This document shows positions 1 through 8,926 of a DNA stretch of 64,000 bases, in pieces. The stretch covers positions 124,001-188,000 of the forward strand of contig NZ_BILW01000007.1 of assembly GCF_004000765.1 (NCBI RefSeq). Direction: 5' to 3'. This DNA is from Paenibacillus chondroitinus NBRC 15376. Its GTDB lineage: Bacteria > Bacillota > Bacilli > Paenibacillales > NBRC-103111. Numbering within the stretch: position 1 is the stretch's first letter; each line of letters begins with the position of its first letter. The notes beneath the pieces were generated by a model, which did no database searches, was not told the origin of the DNA, and was given only the letters and a program-made list of their open reading frames with translations. A program made the position numbers and the translations under genes.

Positions 1-197
1 GTCGCGCCAGGCTTTCCACCGAAATTCAGCGATTTCTGCCAGCCTTTCTCCAAAGCTTGACGCGCCTCCGCTTCGGACTCGTATGATTTAAATCTCGCTT
101 GCGGAAATCCTTTGGTCTGCGCCTGACAATCCGCCCATGATCGATAGATTCCTGGCTTATGTCCCACCCAAACGACATAATATTTTACTGCTGCCAT
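1..197 (-). CDS. Viroplasmin-domain protein, probably RNase H (N-terminal part)
   Basis: The gene starts at an ATG whose complement is 195-197 and runs off the left edge, so about 65 residues are visible. They read MAAVKYYVVWVGHKPGIYRS and continue with a conserved Trp, a Cys and an aromatic/basic stretch. This is the caulimovirus viroplasmin-type domain found at the N-terminus of many bacterial and eukaryotic RNase H1 proteins, where it binds RNA/DNA hybrids. The catalytic RNase H domain, if present, lies outside the window. The upstream gene on the same strand stops one base before this ATG, and the end of that gene carries a GGAGTG ribosome site, so the two are probably cotranscribed and translationally coupled. 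The domain call is from the family pattern; the enzyme call is inferred. Confidence 0.72.
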   Translation of the reverse strand, partial: MAAVKYYVVWVGHKPGIYRSWADCQAQTKGFPQARFKSYESEAEARQALEKGWQKSLNFGGKPGA

Positions 198-198
198 C

Positions 199-696
199 CT
201 ATTCACTCCGTCGTTGTTGATGTAATTGATGTACCAGCCCTTCAACTACTTTCACCGTATCTGCAAAATAGGGTCGATAGTCCAACCCTTTGATGAATGC
301 CAAATAGGTTTCTCCGATCTCCAGAACCTCTTTCCTGTAGTGATCAGATGGTATGTTGTGGGTCTCAAGCTCGCGGTATGTGCCGTTTGTTCGCTCTTCA
401 ACCGAGATCAGCTGAATTTGCTCCTCCGGCAAATGATGCACGACAAATGAAAATCCCCTGCACTCCGGGTCTCCGCAGCCGCAAACAAAAAAGGGCATTT
501 GCTCCCATTGATCCGGTGGTGCAAAACGATTCGGCTCCGTATCGCTCAGTGCACTGTACAACAGCGCAGGGAGCCCCACATCGACGCATAGCGGCTCTTC
601 AATAATAACGCTGTCGTCAACAGCCATGCGGACATCCGCCTGTATGATTTGCAAGTCTTTATCAAGGGACCAGCCCTTTACAGATAGTTCAAACAT
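199..696 (-). CDS. Conserved hypothetical protein with Cys-rich CGCGDPEC motif
   Basis: This 165-residue soluble protein is of unknown function. Its most striking feature is a Cys cluster near residue 72 (VCGCGDPECRGF), which could bind a metal. There is no signal peptide or membrane segment. The start is supported by GGAGG seven to eight bases upstream of the ATG. It ends one base before the start of the viroplasmin-domain gene, so the pair forms a small operon. I do not recognise a named family, and the metal-binding idea rests only on cysteine spacing. Confidence 0.7.
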   Translation of the reverse strand: MFELSVKGWSLDKDLQIIQADVRMAVDDSVIIEEPLCVDVGLPALLYSALSDTEPNRFAPPDQWEQMPFFVCGCGDPECRGFSFVVHHLPEEQIQLISVEERTNGTYRELETHNIPSDHYRKEVLEIGETYLAFIKGLDYRPYFADTVKVVEGLVHQLHQQRRSE

Positions 697-800
697 GATT
701 TCGCCTCCGCTCTCCCATTGCTTTTCTTATTATAACAAAGACTGTCCAATCCTGCTTTTCCAACGCTCGAATAATTCCCGAAAATTTCCATTAAATTTGA

Positions 801-830
801 TGAGTATATTTTACAAAAGAGATTATACTA
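801..830 (+). promoter_or_regulatory. Candidate SigG promoter of the first SASP gene
   Basis: TGAGTA (801-806) and TATACTA (824-830) are separated by 17 bases and resemble the forespore SigG consensus (TGAATA, then CATACTA). The site lies just ahead of the ribosome site of an alpha/beta SASP gene, a class normally read by SigG. The match is by eye. Confidence 0.5.
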
Positions 831-853
831 CCTATTACTGGAGGTGATATCAG

Positions 854-1090
854 ATGGCAGGACAATCTCGCAGCAGCAACTCTTTAGTTGTTCCACAAGC
901 TACAGCAGCTTTGGATCAAATGAAATATGAAGTTGCTCAAGAACTAGGTATCCAGATTCCTCAAGACGGTTACTATGGCTACATGACGTCCCGTGATACA
1001 GGCTCCATTGGGGGCAGCATCACACGTCGCCTCGTTCAAATTGCTGAACAACAGCTGGCAGGCGGCAGCGCTAACAGATTTAGCAGATAA
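854..1090 (+). CDS. Small acid-soluble spore protein, alpha/beta type
   Basis: This 78-residue protein belongs to the alpha/beta SASP family, which coats forespore DNA, protects it from UV and heat, and is degraded at germination as an amino-acid source. The family signatures are MKYEVAQELGI (residues 24-34, containing the region cut by the GPR protease) and the C-terminal GGSITRRLVQIAEQQL. The start follows a strong GGAGGTGAT ribosome site. It is monocistronic, with a SigG-like promoter upstream and an intrinsic terminator downstream. A close paralogue lies at 43255-43488. Confidence 0.95.
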   Translation: MAGQSRSSNSLVVPQATAALDQMKYEVAQELGIQIPQDGYYGYMTSRDTGSIGGSITRRLVQIAEQQLAGGSANRFSR

Positions 1091-1180
1091 CATCTCTCCC
1101 ATACTTAAGCAAGTGAGGGCTTTCCTTGAAGTAGCTGTGCTACTGAAAGGAGGTCCTCCTTTTTGCGTCTGGGAACCGAA

Positions 1181-1219
1181 AGAGGACTGCTCGCAAGAAG
1201 CAGTCCCCTCATTTTTTTT
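1181..1219 (+). terminator. Intrinsic terminator after the SASP gene
   Basis: GAGGACTGCT pairs with AGCAGTCCCCTC across a short loop and is followed by a run of nine T. A second, tighter inverted repeat (AAAGGAGG / CCTCCTTT) lies just upstream at about 1146-1162. The T-run touches the stop of the convergent gene. Confidence 0.8.
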
Positions 1220-2214
1220 TAAGGTTTTACATCATAGATCTTGTACAGATCATCGAGCATGAGATTAGCTGCTTTCACACCGCCAGCTGTATTCCATGTC
1301 GCATCGTTCACTTTTACCAATTTATTTTCTTTCACAACTTTGAGGTTTTTCCAAAGCGGATCATTCATCCATTCCTGCTCCTGCTTCGTTCCTTTACCAT
1401 CGCCAAGCTCATATGTAAAGTAGAACACGCGGTCTGCAGCATCCAATTCCGTCAAACGCTCTTTGGTAATATCCTCAAATGATTTCTCATCGCTTTTCGG
1501 ATCTGAACGCGGGAATCCAATTTGTTTGAAAATAACACCAGTGAACATATTTCCATAGTAGAAACGTGTTTTACCGCCCATGAAGCGAACTACAGCGATT
1601 TTCTCTTTTAGCTTATCGCCGGCTTTGCTTTTGAAATCGTTAATGCGTTTGTCGAAGTCTGCAATAATTTTGTCGCCTTCTGCTTTCTTGTTAAGCGCTT
1701 CAGCATACAGGGCGAAGTTACTTTTCCACTCACCGCGTAATGTCTCCGAATAAACCGTTGGAGCAATCGCTTTAAGTTGGTCGTACACTTTCTCATGACG
1801 CATTTTGTTGCCGATGATTAGATCCGGTTTCAAGGATGCAATCAACTCCAGGTTTGGCTGTGATTCTCCACCAACTGTTGTTACACCTTGCATATCGGCT
1901 TTGATATGATCAAACCATGGATTTCCGTAGTAGGATTCAACAGCACCCACCGGTTTAACTCCAAGAGCAATAAGGGCTTCTGTTCCTTCATTCGTCAAAA
2001 TAACTACACGCTTCGGCTGCGCAGGTACAGCGGTTTCCCCCATCGCATGCTTAATCGTACGAGGAGCATCGGACTTAGCGGATTCTTGCGGTGCTGCAGA
2101 TGCGGATGGCTGCGCGCTAGGCTTTTCACCACATGCGGCTAAAACAATAGATACTACAAACATAATGGCAACAAGAGCCCAAGCTCTTTTTAGCTGTCTT
2201 TTTTTCCCAAACAT
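1219..2214 (-). CDS. Iron-siderophore ABC transporter substrate-binding lipoprotein
   Basis: This is a class III (FhuD/FecB/YfiY-type) periplasmic-binding fold protein that captures ferric siderophores at the outer face of the membrane. From the chosen start it has a basic N-terminus, a hydrophobic segment and a lipobox ending LAAC (Cys28), so it should be a lipoprotein. The body carries the family pattern PKRVVILTNEGTEALIALGV followed by ELIASLKPDLIIG. I chose the ATG of MFGKKRQ rather than the one seven codons upstream, because the upstream ATG overlaps the GGAGGG ribosome site itself. It is divergent from two FecCD permeases, with two Fur-box-like sites in between. The exact siderophore cannot be told from sequence. 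Confidence 0.9.
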   Translation of the reverse strand: MFGKKRQLKRAWALVAIMFVVSIVLAACGEKPSAQPSASAAPQESAKSDAPRTIKHAMGETAVPAQPKRVVILTNEGTEALIALGVKPVGAVESYYGNPWFDHIKADMQGVTTVGGESQPNLELIASLKPDLIIGNKMRHEKVYDQLKAIAPTVYSETLRGEWKSNFALYAEALNKKAEGDKIIADFDKRINDFKSKAGDKLKEKIAVVRFMGGKTRFYYGNMFTGVIFKQIGFPRSDPKSDEKSFEDITKERLTELDAADRVFYFTYELGDGKGTKQEQEWMNDPLWKNLKVVKENKLVKVNDATWNTAGGVKAANLMLDDLYKIYDVKP

Positions 2215-2252
2215 CTTACTATGTTCCCTCCACACATTTCAATTAATGATGT

Positions 2253-2271
2253 GATAACGATTATCATTATC
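2253..2271. promoter_or_regulatory. Fur box upstream of the binding-protein gene
   Basis: GATAACGATTATCATTATC matches the 19-bp Fur consensus GATAATGATAATCATTATC at 17 of 19 positions. It sits about 40 bases ahead of the binding-protein start, where a Fur repressor would block transcription when iron is sufficient. Confidence 0.85.
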
Positions 2272-2316
2272 TAACGTACATGGTACTCGCTTCCGCAGGT
2301 TCTGTCAATCGAAATT

Positions 2317-2335
2317 GATAATGATTCTCAAAATC
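2317..2335. promoter_or_regulatory. Second Fur-box-like site, upstream of the permeases
   Basis: GATAATGATTCTCAAAATC matches the Fur consensus at 15 of 19 positions and lies about 65 bases before the first permease start. With the site at 2253-2271 it suggests separate Fur control of the two divergent transcripts. Confidence 0.65.
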
Positions 2336-2401
2336 GTTGACTTCCCCTGCCTTTCTCTTTAAAATAAACGAAGCACCTAATAAGGAAGCAGGCACTTATC
2401 T

Positions 2402-3424
2402 ATGAATTCTTCAAATAACGAACGTCTATATCCCTTATACAAAGGTATTGGACTGCTAGCGGCACTTATCGTGCTTGCCGGAATGATGGTTTGCAGCGTC
2501 AGATTCGGTCTACATAGCTATACTTGGGCACAGGTCATGCAATCATTTGACCATTTAATGAAGCCTTCGAACGAATCCATCATTATTCAGACCGTTCGAA
2601 TACCCAGAGCGTTAATCGCCGCACTCGTAGGCGGAAGCCTGGCTGTTGCGGGGGCGCTTATGCAAGCAATGACACGAAATCCGCTTGCGTCGCCGAGTAT
2701 TTTTGGCATTAACTCAGGTGCGGCCTTTGCCATCGTATTGTCTGTTGGATTTTTCAATGTATCTAGTCTCACACAGTTCACATGGATCGCATTTTTGGGT
2801 GCTGCTGTGAGTTCAGCCCTCGTCTATGGGCTTGGCTCCTTGGGCAGAGATGGCTTAACGCCGATGAAGATTACGCTGGCGGGCTCAGCGATGACGGCCT
2901 TTTTTGCTTCGCTTACCCAAGGCATTTTGCTAGGAAATGGTAAAGCGTTTGACCAAGTCCTCTACTGGCTTGTTGGATCGGTTGAAGGAAGAACCATGGC
3001 CATGCTCCAATCGGTCTATCCTTATATCTTAATTGCCTGGATAGGAGCGTTTTTACTTGCGCCGCACATCAACATCCTGTCCATGGGGGACGATGTCGCC
3101 AAAGGGCTGGGACAACGCACGATATACGTAAAATTCGTTACCGCAGTCGTTATCGTCGTATTGGCAGGGGGCTCCGTCGCCGTCGCAGGCCCGATTGTTT
3201 TTGTCGGAATCATCATCCCGCATATCGTCCGTTTCCTCGTAGGCATCGATTATCGCTGGGTCATTCCCTACAGTGCAATTCTAGGCGGCATCCTGCTCGT
3301 TGGCGCTGACGTCATCGCCCGTTTCATCGTTATGCCGAAGGAAGTTCATGTTGGCGTAACGACAGCCATTCTCGGAGTTCCCTTCTTCATCTACATCGCT
3401 CGCAAAGGGGGGCTGCTGAAATGA
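2402..3424 (+). CDS. FecCD-family iron-siderophore permease, first subunit
   Basis: This 340-residue polytopic membrane protein of the FecCD/BtuC family forms half of a ferric-siderophore import channel. It has about nine to ten hydrophobic segments. Family signatures include RIPRALIAALVGGSLAVAGA near residue 66, QAMTRNPLASPSIFGINSGA, and the C-terminal GPIVFVGIIIPHIVRFLVG, which contains the loop contacting the ATPase. It overlaps the second permease by four bases (ATGA), a sign of translational coupling. The pair resembles Bacillus YfiZ/YfhA. No ATPase gene follows, so a shared FhuC/YusV-type ATPase encoded elsewhere is inferred. Confidence 0.92.
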   Translation: MNSSNNERLYPLYKGIGLLAALIVLAGMMVCSVRFGLHSYTWAQVMQSFDHLMKPSNESIIIQTVRIPRALIAALVGGSLAVAGALMQAMTRNPLASPSIFGINSGAAFAIVLSVGFFNVSSLTQFTWIAFLGAAVSSALVYGLGSLGRDGLTPMKITLAGSAMTAFFASLTQGILLGNGKAFDQVLYWLVGSVEGRTMAMLQSVYPYILIAWIGAFLLAPHINILSMGDDVAKGLGQRTIYVKFVTAVVIVVLAGGSVAVAGPIVFVGIIIPHIVRFLVGIDYRWVIPYSAILGGILLVGADVIARFIVMPKEVHVGVTTAILGVPFFIYIARKGGLLK

Positions 3425-4470
3425 GTCATTCCAATCGACATATGACGTTTCGAAACAAAGGTTTTTCCTATAGAGTCAGCAAGAAATCTCTCCTTGTATC
3501 ACTGGTCTTGCTTCTAGCAGTCATAATTGTCATGATCCTAAGCACAGGAATCGGCAGTATTTATATCAAGCCAGTTGAGGTGGTACGTGCCGTTTTCGGC
3601 TATGGGACGGATCCCAGCAACATGATTGTCCGATCCTTGCGTTTGCCTCGGGTGATTGTCGCTGTGTTAATCGGCGCATCCCTGGGTGTTGCCGGTTCCA
3701 TCCTGCAAGGAATTGTGCGAAACCCGTTAACTTCGCCGGATACGATTGGTTCGACAGGTGGAGCTACACTCGGAGCGGTTTCCTTTTTCTTCTTTTTCTC
3801 GGATAAAATCAGTATTCACTGGCTGCCTGTTGCCGCCATTCTCGGCGCCTTCATCGCTACTTTGCTGGTCTACTTCCTCTCATGGAAAAATGGGATCACC
3901 CCGCTTCGCCTTGTCCTGATCGGTACAGGATTCACAGCCGCGATGAGCGCGCTCTCTTATTTGATGATGATATCCGGACCTATCATTCTTGCGAATCAAT
4001 CGCTAACCTTTATGACTGGGAGCATCTACGGCGTCTCTTGGCAAAAGGCGGTCTACCCCCTTCTACCTTGGGTATCGGTGCTGATCCCGATCATCTTCTT
4101 ATATGCGCGTCATATTACGGTCCAATCCTTAGGCGAAGACATCGCCCGCAATGTGGGCAGCAGCGTACAACGCCAGCGTTTTCTGCTCATCATCTTGAGC
4201 GTGGCCCTATCTGGCGCCGCTGTCGCATTCGGAGGAGCCATTAATTTCATCGGTCTCATGGCTCCGCATATCGCCCGCAAGCTGGTAGGACCCAGCTTCG
4301 GATCGCTGATTCCCGTTTCCGCGTTAACTGGTTCCTTACTCCTACTTCTTGCCGATCTGGCGGGACGATTCGTATTCAAACCGCTCGATATTCCAGCCGG
4401 CGTGTTCACAGCTGCCATTGGAGCTCCATTGTTTATCTACGTCTTGTATCGCAGCAGAAATCGCGGTTAA
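3421..4470 (+). CDS. FecCD-family iron-siderophore permease, second subunit
   Basis: This 349-residue FecCD permease is the partner of the preceding gene and overlaps it by four bases. It shows the same family landmarks: RLPRVIVAVLIGASLGVAGS, QGIVRNPLTSPDTIG, and GLMAPHIARKLVGPSFGSLIP near the C-terminus. It begins with a soluble basic stretch of about 20 residues before the first membrane segment. Together the two should form a heterodimeric channel fed by the divergent binding lipoprotein. Transcription ends at a strong terminator 15 bases downstream. Confidence 0.92.
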   Translation: MSHSNRHMTFRNKGFSYRVSKKSLLVSLVLLLAVIIVMILSTGIGSIYIKPVEVVRAVFGYGTDPSNMIVRSLRLPRVIVAVLIGASLGVAGSILQGIVRNPLTSPDTIGSTGGATLGAVSFFFFFSDKISIHWLPVAAILGAFIATLLVYFLSWKNGITPLRLVLIGTGFTAAMSALSYLMMISGPIILANQSLTFMTGSIYGVSWQKAVYPLLPWVSVLIPIIFLYARHITVQSLGEDIARNVGSSVQRQRFLLIILSVALSGAAVAFGGAINFIGLMAPHIARKLVGPSFGSLIPVSALTGSLLLLLADLAGRFVFKPLDIPAGVFTAAIGAPLFIYVLYRSRNRG

Positions 4471-4484
4471 CAATCAAATACAGC

Positions 4485-4520
4485 AAACACCCCCGGTCAT
4501 CCATGCGACCGGGGGTGTTT
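4485..4520. terminator. Bidirectional intrinsic terminator
   Basis: A 14-bp perfect stem (AAACACCCCCGGTC / GACCGGGGGTGTTT) with an eight-base loop lies between the permease operon and the convergent gene ending at 4538. A-rich and T-rich flanks make it usable from both sides. Confidence 0.9.
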
Positions 4521-4537
4521 CTATTATAGGATAAGTG

Positions 4538-4906
4538 CTAAATCGTCTTGGCCATGCTAGCCATATTATAATTAGTTTCAAACGTAATACTTGCCGACAA
4601 TATTCCTTGCCTAACCGTGAAATCAAAATAAATTTCTCCATGTGTCCAACTTTTCTTACGCTTCAACGACTCAAGCGCCATCTGACGAAAAGATTGATAC
4701 TGAATCTCCGTGAGGCCTTTGACCTTAATTTCTGGAAGGACGCCGTCCTTGCTTTCGAACGGGAGATGCTTCACGCCAAATTTGCCAATTTCATTATTCC
4801 TGATGTGCACAAACACTGTACCTGAACTTACATGCGATAGCTCATCTTTAATCCTTCTAAACACCAAATCGATTTGTCTTGCAAGTGATATTTGATCTAA
4901 ACTCAT
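4538..4906 (-). CDS. Conserved hypothetical protein
   Basis: This soluble protein of about 122 residues is of unknown function. It has no signal peptide, membrane segment or cysteine motif, and I recognise no family. Two adjacent ATG codons are available; the second is preferred because the GGGGG of the ribosome site is only three bases from the first. It stands alone, convergent with the siderophore permeases. An AT-rich intergenic stretch of about 275 bases separates it from the divergent chemoreceptor gene; I saw no regulatory signal there that I could defend. Confidence 0.7.
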   Translation of the reverse strand: MSLDQISLARQIDLVFRRIKDELSHVSSGTVFVHIRNNEIGKFGVKHLPFESKDGVLPEIKVKGLTEIQYQSFRQMALESLKRKKSWTHGEIYFDFTVRQGILSASITFETNYNMASMAKTI

Positions 4907-5183
4907 CATCTTCCCCCTTAAGTTTTTAAATTTTACTTATTATGTAAATTACGACTGTAGACCTATTATATCGACATAATTTACAAATTTCAACAATTTA
5001 TTTTAATATTCTTAAAATTTCTACTATTCTTAATTCACCCTTTATGTATACGACTTGCATCCATCGAATCCGAACGATATTTGTCGAATTTGTGTAGAAT
5101 ATTTCCAGATTCAATGTTATAATTTTCAAACATAGTCCATTATTCCTGCATACATAACAAATTTCGCAAGGGAGTCGGTCAAT

Positions 5184-6443
5184 TTGGATAAAATGTCAAC
5201 TTTATCTTTCAGAAAGAAATTACAGTTAGGCTGCTACGGGTTAATAGGTTTAAACTGTGTATTTCTGCTAGTCCTTACAATATCATCGGAATGGAATCGC
5301 TTACTAGGAATTATTTTCCTGATTTTGCTCCTTGCGTTAAGCTACCCTTTCATTAGATGGTTTGAAAACCAATTGACAGAACCTGTGGCCGACCTGTCCC
5401 GCATTGCACTCAACATCTCCAAAGGCGACTTTTCTCAAAAGGTAACGGTAACGTCCGACGATACACTAGGTCAACTTGGCCAGTCCTTCAACAAAATGAT
5501 CGACAAACTGCGTGATATTCTTCGGGATACAGGCTCCATATCCAAGCAAGTTTTCCAAACCAGCCGCGATATTTACTCCAAGAACGAAAACTTTCGCACG
5601 GTCCTGGAACAAGTGAGCATTTCGGCCCATGAGCTGGCTGCCGGTGCCGGTCAAATTTCAGAAGAAGTATCCGGTGTATCGATTACGACCAAAGACATAG
5701 AAGTGAAGATTGTCAATTACGCAGGATCCGCTAAGGAAATGAAAGATCGCTCCGATCAGATGATGACGCTGGTTGAGAAGGGGCGTACTTCCGTTGAAAG
5801 CCAAGGCGTCGGCATGAAGCGAAATGTGGAAGTCACGCAGCAGGTCTCCGAAACCATTGACATGTTGGCTCGTCAAGCGGCCGGTATTACGAATGTAACG
5901 CGCTCCATTTCGGAGATTGCTGAGCAAACGAACCTGCTGTCGCTCAACGCTTCCATTGAAGCCGCCAGAGCGGGCGAGCACGGCCGAGGTTTTGCAGTCG
6001 TCGCACAAGAGGTGCGCAAGCTTGCTGAGGAGTCCACGTCCCTTACTCGTGAAGTGTTTGGCTTCGTCAAGAGCATTGAGCAGGGCATCCAGGAAGCCAT
6101 TCGCAGCATTCAAGTCAACGAAGATGTCGTTAGAAAGCAAACCGTACTTATCGATCAAACAGAAACGGTCTTCGCCCAGATTGTCGATAGCGTTGGTTTT
6201 ATCTCGGAAGAAATTAACCGCTTTGCCGAAGAAAGCGAACAAATGCTAGTCAGCTCCGAGCAAATTGCTGCTGCCATGGAGAACATCTCGGCAATCACGG
6301 AGGAATCTGCTGCAGGAACACAGGAGGTTTCGGCATCCATGAACGAACAAATCTCTACCGTCCAAGGCATTGTCTCTCAGGCTGAGGAGATGACGCGGGT
6401 CGTCACACAGTTGCAGCAAACCATTCAAGTGTTCAAGCTGTAA
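5184..6443 (+). CDS. Methyl-accepting chemotaxis protein without an extracellular domain
   Basis: This 419-residue chemoreceptor has two membrane segments (about residues 14-32 and 36-53) joined by only a few residues, so it lacks the usual extracellular sensor. A HAMP domain follows (about 54-105) and then the methyl-accepting signalling coiled coil. The conserved hairpin tip is visible as [19 protein letters not shown], followed by [18 protein letters not shown]. It should pass signals to CheA/CheW. Input may come from the membrane or from a partner protein; that is inference. TTG at 5184 is chosen as start because AAGGGAG lies nine bases upstream, whereas the in-frame ATG three codons later is too far away. 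A terminator follows. Confidence 0.93.
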   Translation: MDKMSTLSFRKKLQLGCYGLIGLNCVFLLVLTISSEWNRLLGIIFLILLLALSYPFIRWFENQLTEPVADLSRIALNISKGDFSQKVTVTSDDTLGQLGQSFNKMIDKLRDILRDTGSISKQVFQTSRDIYSKNENFRTVLEQVSISAHELAAGAGQISEEVSGVSITTKDIEVKIVNYAGSAKEMKDRSDQMMTLVEKGRTSVESQGVGMKRNVEVTQQVSETIDMLARQAAGITNVTRSISEIAEQTNLLSLNASIEAARAGEHGRGFAVVAQEVRKLAEESTSLTREVFGFVKSIEQGIQEAIRSIQVNEDVVRKQTVLIDQTETVFAQIVDSVGFISEEINRFAEESEQMLVSSEQIAAAMENISAITEESAAGTQEVSASMNEQISTVQGIVSQAEEMTRVVTQLQQTIQVFKL

Positions 6444-6462
6444 GATTAATCTTATACGCACA

Positions 6463-6515
6463 AAAGGGATGCCCTGGGGTAGATACAATCTACCTCCAGA
6501 ACATCCCTTTTTTTC
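6463..6515. terminator. Intrinsic terminator between convergent genes
   Basis: A long imperfect stem (AAAGGGATG...CTGG...GGTAGA / TCTACC...CCAG...CATCCCTTT) is followed by a T-rich tract at 6508-6520. It ends the chemoreceptor transcript and may also serve the convergent pepF. Confidence 0.85.
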
Positions 6516-6518
6516 TTT

Positions 6519-8333
6519 TTAAACCTGAACTTTCGCTTCTGTCAGCCGCATGAATTCCTTCACATCTTGAATCGCCATGTCCACAGCGCTTTGCCAGAAG
6601 TCCGGCTCAGTCAGATCGACACCAAGGTGCTTCTGCGCAAGCTCTTCCACGTTCATGCTGCCCGTATCTCTCAGCAGAGAGATATACTTATCTTCGAAAG
6701 CCGCGCCTTCTTGCACAGCTCTCGCATAAATACCGGCGCTAAACATATAGCCGAATGTGTATGGGAAGTTGTAGAAAGGCACATCCGTTGCATAGAAATG
6801 CAATTTGGCCGCCCAGAAATGCGGATGATAGCTGCTCAGCGCATCTTGGTAGGCAACCTTCTGCGCGTCTACCATCAGCTCATTCAGACGCTCCACACTT
6901 ACGAGTCCTTGACGACGCTCAGCGTAGAAGTTTGTTTCAAAAATGAATCTCGCATGAATATTCATGAAGAAAGCAATCGCCCGCTGGATTTTATCTTCAA
7001 GCAAAATAATACGCTCTTCATCGGTTGAAGCGCTCTTCACAACAGCGTCCGCAACGATCATTTCCGCGAACGTAGACGCGGTTTCCGCCACGTTCATGGC
7101 GTACTCTTGCGCGAGGGCTGGCATATCCGTCATAACGTGCTGATGGTAGCCGTGGCCAAGCTCATGCGCAAGCGTTGAGACGTTGTTCAGCGTGCCGCCA
7201 TACGTCATGAAGATCCTTGTCTCTCCCGCGACAGGGAACGATGTACAGAAGCCCCCTGGACGTTTCCCAGCGCGGTCCTCGGCTTCAATCCAGCGATTCT
7301 CGAAGGCTTGCTCCGAGAAGGCGGCTAGCTTCGGACTAAAGCGCTCGAACTGCTCAATAATGAGGCTTGCGCCTTCATCGTACGAAATTTTCTTCGAAGA
7401 GTCGCCTAGCGGTGCATCGACATCCACCCACGCCAATTTCTCAACGCCAAGCAGCTTCGCTTTTCGGTTCAAATATTCGACGAAGATCGCTTTATTGCGA
7501 TCGATGACTTCCCACATGACATTCAGCGTCTTCTCTTCCATGCGATTAATCGCGAGCGGTTCTTTATGTATGCTGTTCCAGCCTCTGTATTTGTACACTT
7601 GAAGGCGGAATCCGGCCAGATGGTTCAGCGCTTCTGCGCAGTAATCTTCCTTGTCCGTCCAGGCCTTTTCCCAACTGTCAAACAAAGCAAGCCGTTCCTC
7701 ACGGTTCTCTGTGTGCAGCTTATTAAACGCTTGGCCGGCGGAAAGTTCAACCGTCTCACCGTCAACCTCCACAGGCATACGGAATTGACCTACGGTAGAA
7801 TTATACAAGTCGCCCCACCCGTGATAGCCGTCTACGGCCAAATCATTGATTAATGCCTCTTGCTCCGGTGAAAGCTTTTCTTGTGCCAAGGCACGACGTT
7901 CATGAAGCGGAAATGCGATCGCTTGGAACGGCTCTTTCTTCAAAATCTCTGACCAAACCGCATCCGGAATACCGGTAAGCACTTGGTCAAAATGTGTGAG
8001 TGACGACAGATGCTCAGCGTATAAGCTTTTGACCTGTCCATTCAATACAGGCGCTTTCTTATCCTTCTGATTATCGGCTAGCAGACAGCCTACAAAAGAA
8101 TCAGCCTCGTGAATATTTTTCAAATTACTCTGGAACAATTCAACCAGCTTCGCAAGACCATCCGTTTCTGCTGCTTGCTGTGGGGATGGTGTGTTCCGCA
8201 CCTGCTCTTGGAAAGCCGCAATCGAAGCTTGAAGCTCCTTCAGATGTGCTGCGAATGCAGGAGACTCACTTCCACCAGGAAAAAAAGTTTCTAAATTCCA
8301 CGTTTGATTAAGAGGTAAATGAAGCAAAGCCAT
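6519..8333 (-). CDS. pepF: Oligoendopeptidase F family metallopeptidase (M3)
   Basis: This cytosolic zinc endopeptidase of about 604 residues should cut oligopeptides. The M3 family zinc motif HELGHGYH lies near residue 390, with the downstream Glu expected from the family in the helix around NVAETASTFAEM. The length matches the PepF family. The start is the ATG of MALLHLPL, preceded by an AGGAAAGG ribosome site; the GTG one codon upstream overlaps that site. It appears monocistronic and convergent with the chemoreceptor gene. Confidence 0.94.
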   Translation of the reverse strand: MALLHLPLNQTWNLETFFPGGSESPAFAAHLKELQASIAAFQEQVRNTPSPQQAAETDGLAKLVELFQSNLKNIHEADSFVGCLLADNQKDKKAPVLNGQVKSLYAEHLSSLTHFDQVLTGIPDAVWSEILKKEPFQAIAFPLHERRALAQEKLSPEQEALINDLAVDGYHGWGDLYNSTVGQFRMPVEVDGETVELSAGQAFNKLHTENREERLALFDSWEKAWTDKEDYCAEALNHLAGFRLQVYKYRGWNSIHKEPLAINRMEEKTLNVMWEVIDRNKAIFVEYLNRKAKLLGVEKLAWVDVDAPLGDSSKKISYDEGASLIIEQFERFSPKLAAFSEQAFENRWIEAEDRAGKRPGGFCTSFPVAGETRIFMTYGGTLNNVSTLAHELGHGYHQHVMTDMPALAQEYAMNVAETASTFAEMIVADAVVKSASTDEERIILLEDKIQRAIAFFMNIHARFIFETNFYAERRQGLVSVERLNELMVDAQKVAYQDALSSYHPHFWAAKLHFYATDVPFYNFPYTFGYMFSAGIYARAVQEGAAFEDKYISLLRDTGSMNVEELAQKHLGVDLTEPDFWQSAVDMAIQDVKEFMRLTEAKVQV

Positions 8334-8481
8334 CACCTTTCCTTTCCTACTTTCATTAAATCATAAACGGTCTATCAGGAGCAATCATCGTAATCTTCCT
8401 CATTGCTTATAGGTAAGAAGTATGATTCAATAAAATAAAGTTCCTGCAAAAAAATCGGAACGGGATGGTGTGATAACAATA

Positions 8482-8646
8482 ATGAAACCGTTACAAATTT
8501 CTCCAGAAACAGCCGTCAAATTGGCTGAGCAGCTTAAAGTACCTTTGGAACATCTCATGCATATGCCACAACATATTTTACTTCAAAAATTAGCAGAGCT
8601 CGCGAAATCTTCCACTTCGGAAAATAGCGAACCGGAATCGAAGTAA
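8482..8646 (+). CDS. yycC: YycC family small protein
   Basis: This 54-residue protein starts MKPLQISPETAVKLAEQLKV and continues through a VPLEHLMHMPQHILLQKLAE stretch. It matches the short YycC family of Bacillales, whose function is unknown. It has no membrane segment. The ribosome site is weak (GGGATGGTG about 15 bases upstream). The stop lies 45 bases before the next small gene, and the downstream genes run in the same direction, so a small operon with the diguanylate cyclase is possible. Confidence 0.8.
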   Translation: MKPLQISPETAVKLAEQLKVPLEHLMHMPQHILLQKLAELAKSSTSENSEPESK

Positions 8647-8691
8647 GCTGTGTTGTTTCCTTTTGCCAACACTTGGCCTTATGACATTGTA

Positions 8692-8895
8692 ATGAAGGAC
8701 GTTTATGTGGCCGAATGTCCGTTTTGCCATAGCTCCAATGTGCTGCTGCCGCTGAAAATCCACGAATTGAAATCCATTCACGAAGGTAAAAAAAAGCTGC
8801 TTGTGTTTCCTTGCTGTCACAACAAGCTGACGCTCATTGACACAGACCGCGATTATTTATTGGCGGACACCGCTATACGAACGAAACAATCGTAG
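8692..8895 (+). CDS. Small Cys-motif protein of unknown function
   Basis: From the ATG at 8692 this reads as 67 residues with an N-terminal AECPFCHSS and a later FPCCHNK, two Cys/His pairs that could form a small zinc ribbon. A GTG start at 8650 is also open, but neither start has a convincing ribosome site. The gene lies between yycC and the diguanylate cyclase in the same orientation. The function is unknown and zinc binding is inferred from motif spacing alone. Confidence 0.6.
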   Translation: MKDVYVAECPFCHSSNVLLPLKIHELKSIHEGKKKLLVFPCCHNKLTLIDTDRDYLLADTAIRTKQS

Positions 8896-8926
8896 CTTTC
8901 AAGCGCAAGGAGTAGAAAGAGTTCCT

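Noticed and set aside
5658..6242. Long minus-strand frame inside the chemoreceptor gene
   Set aside because: Lies wholly antisense to a well-conserved MCP signalling domain, no ribosome site and no recognisable family.
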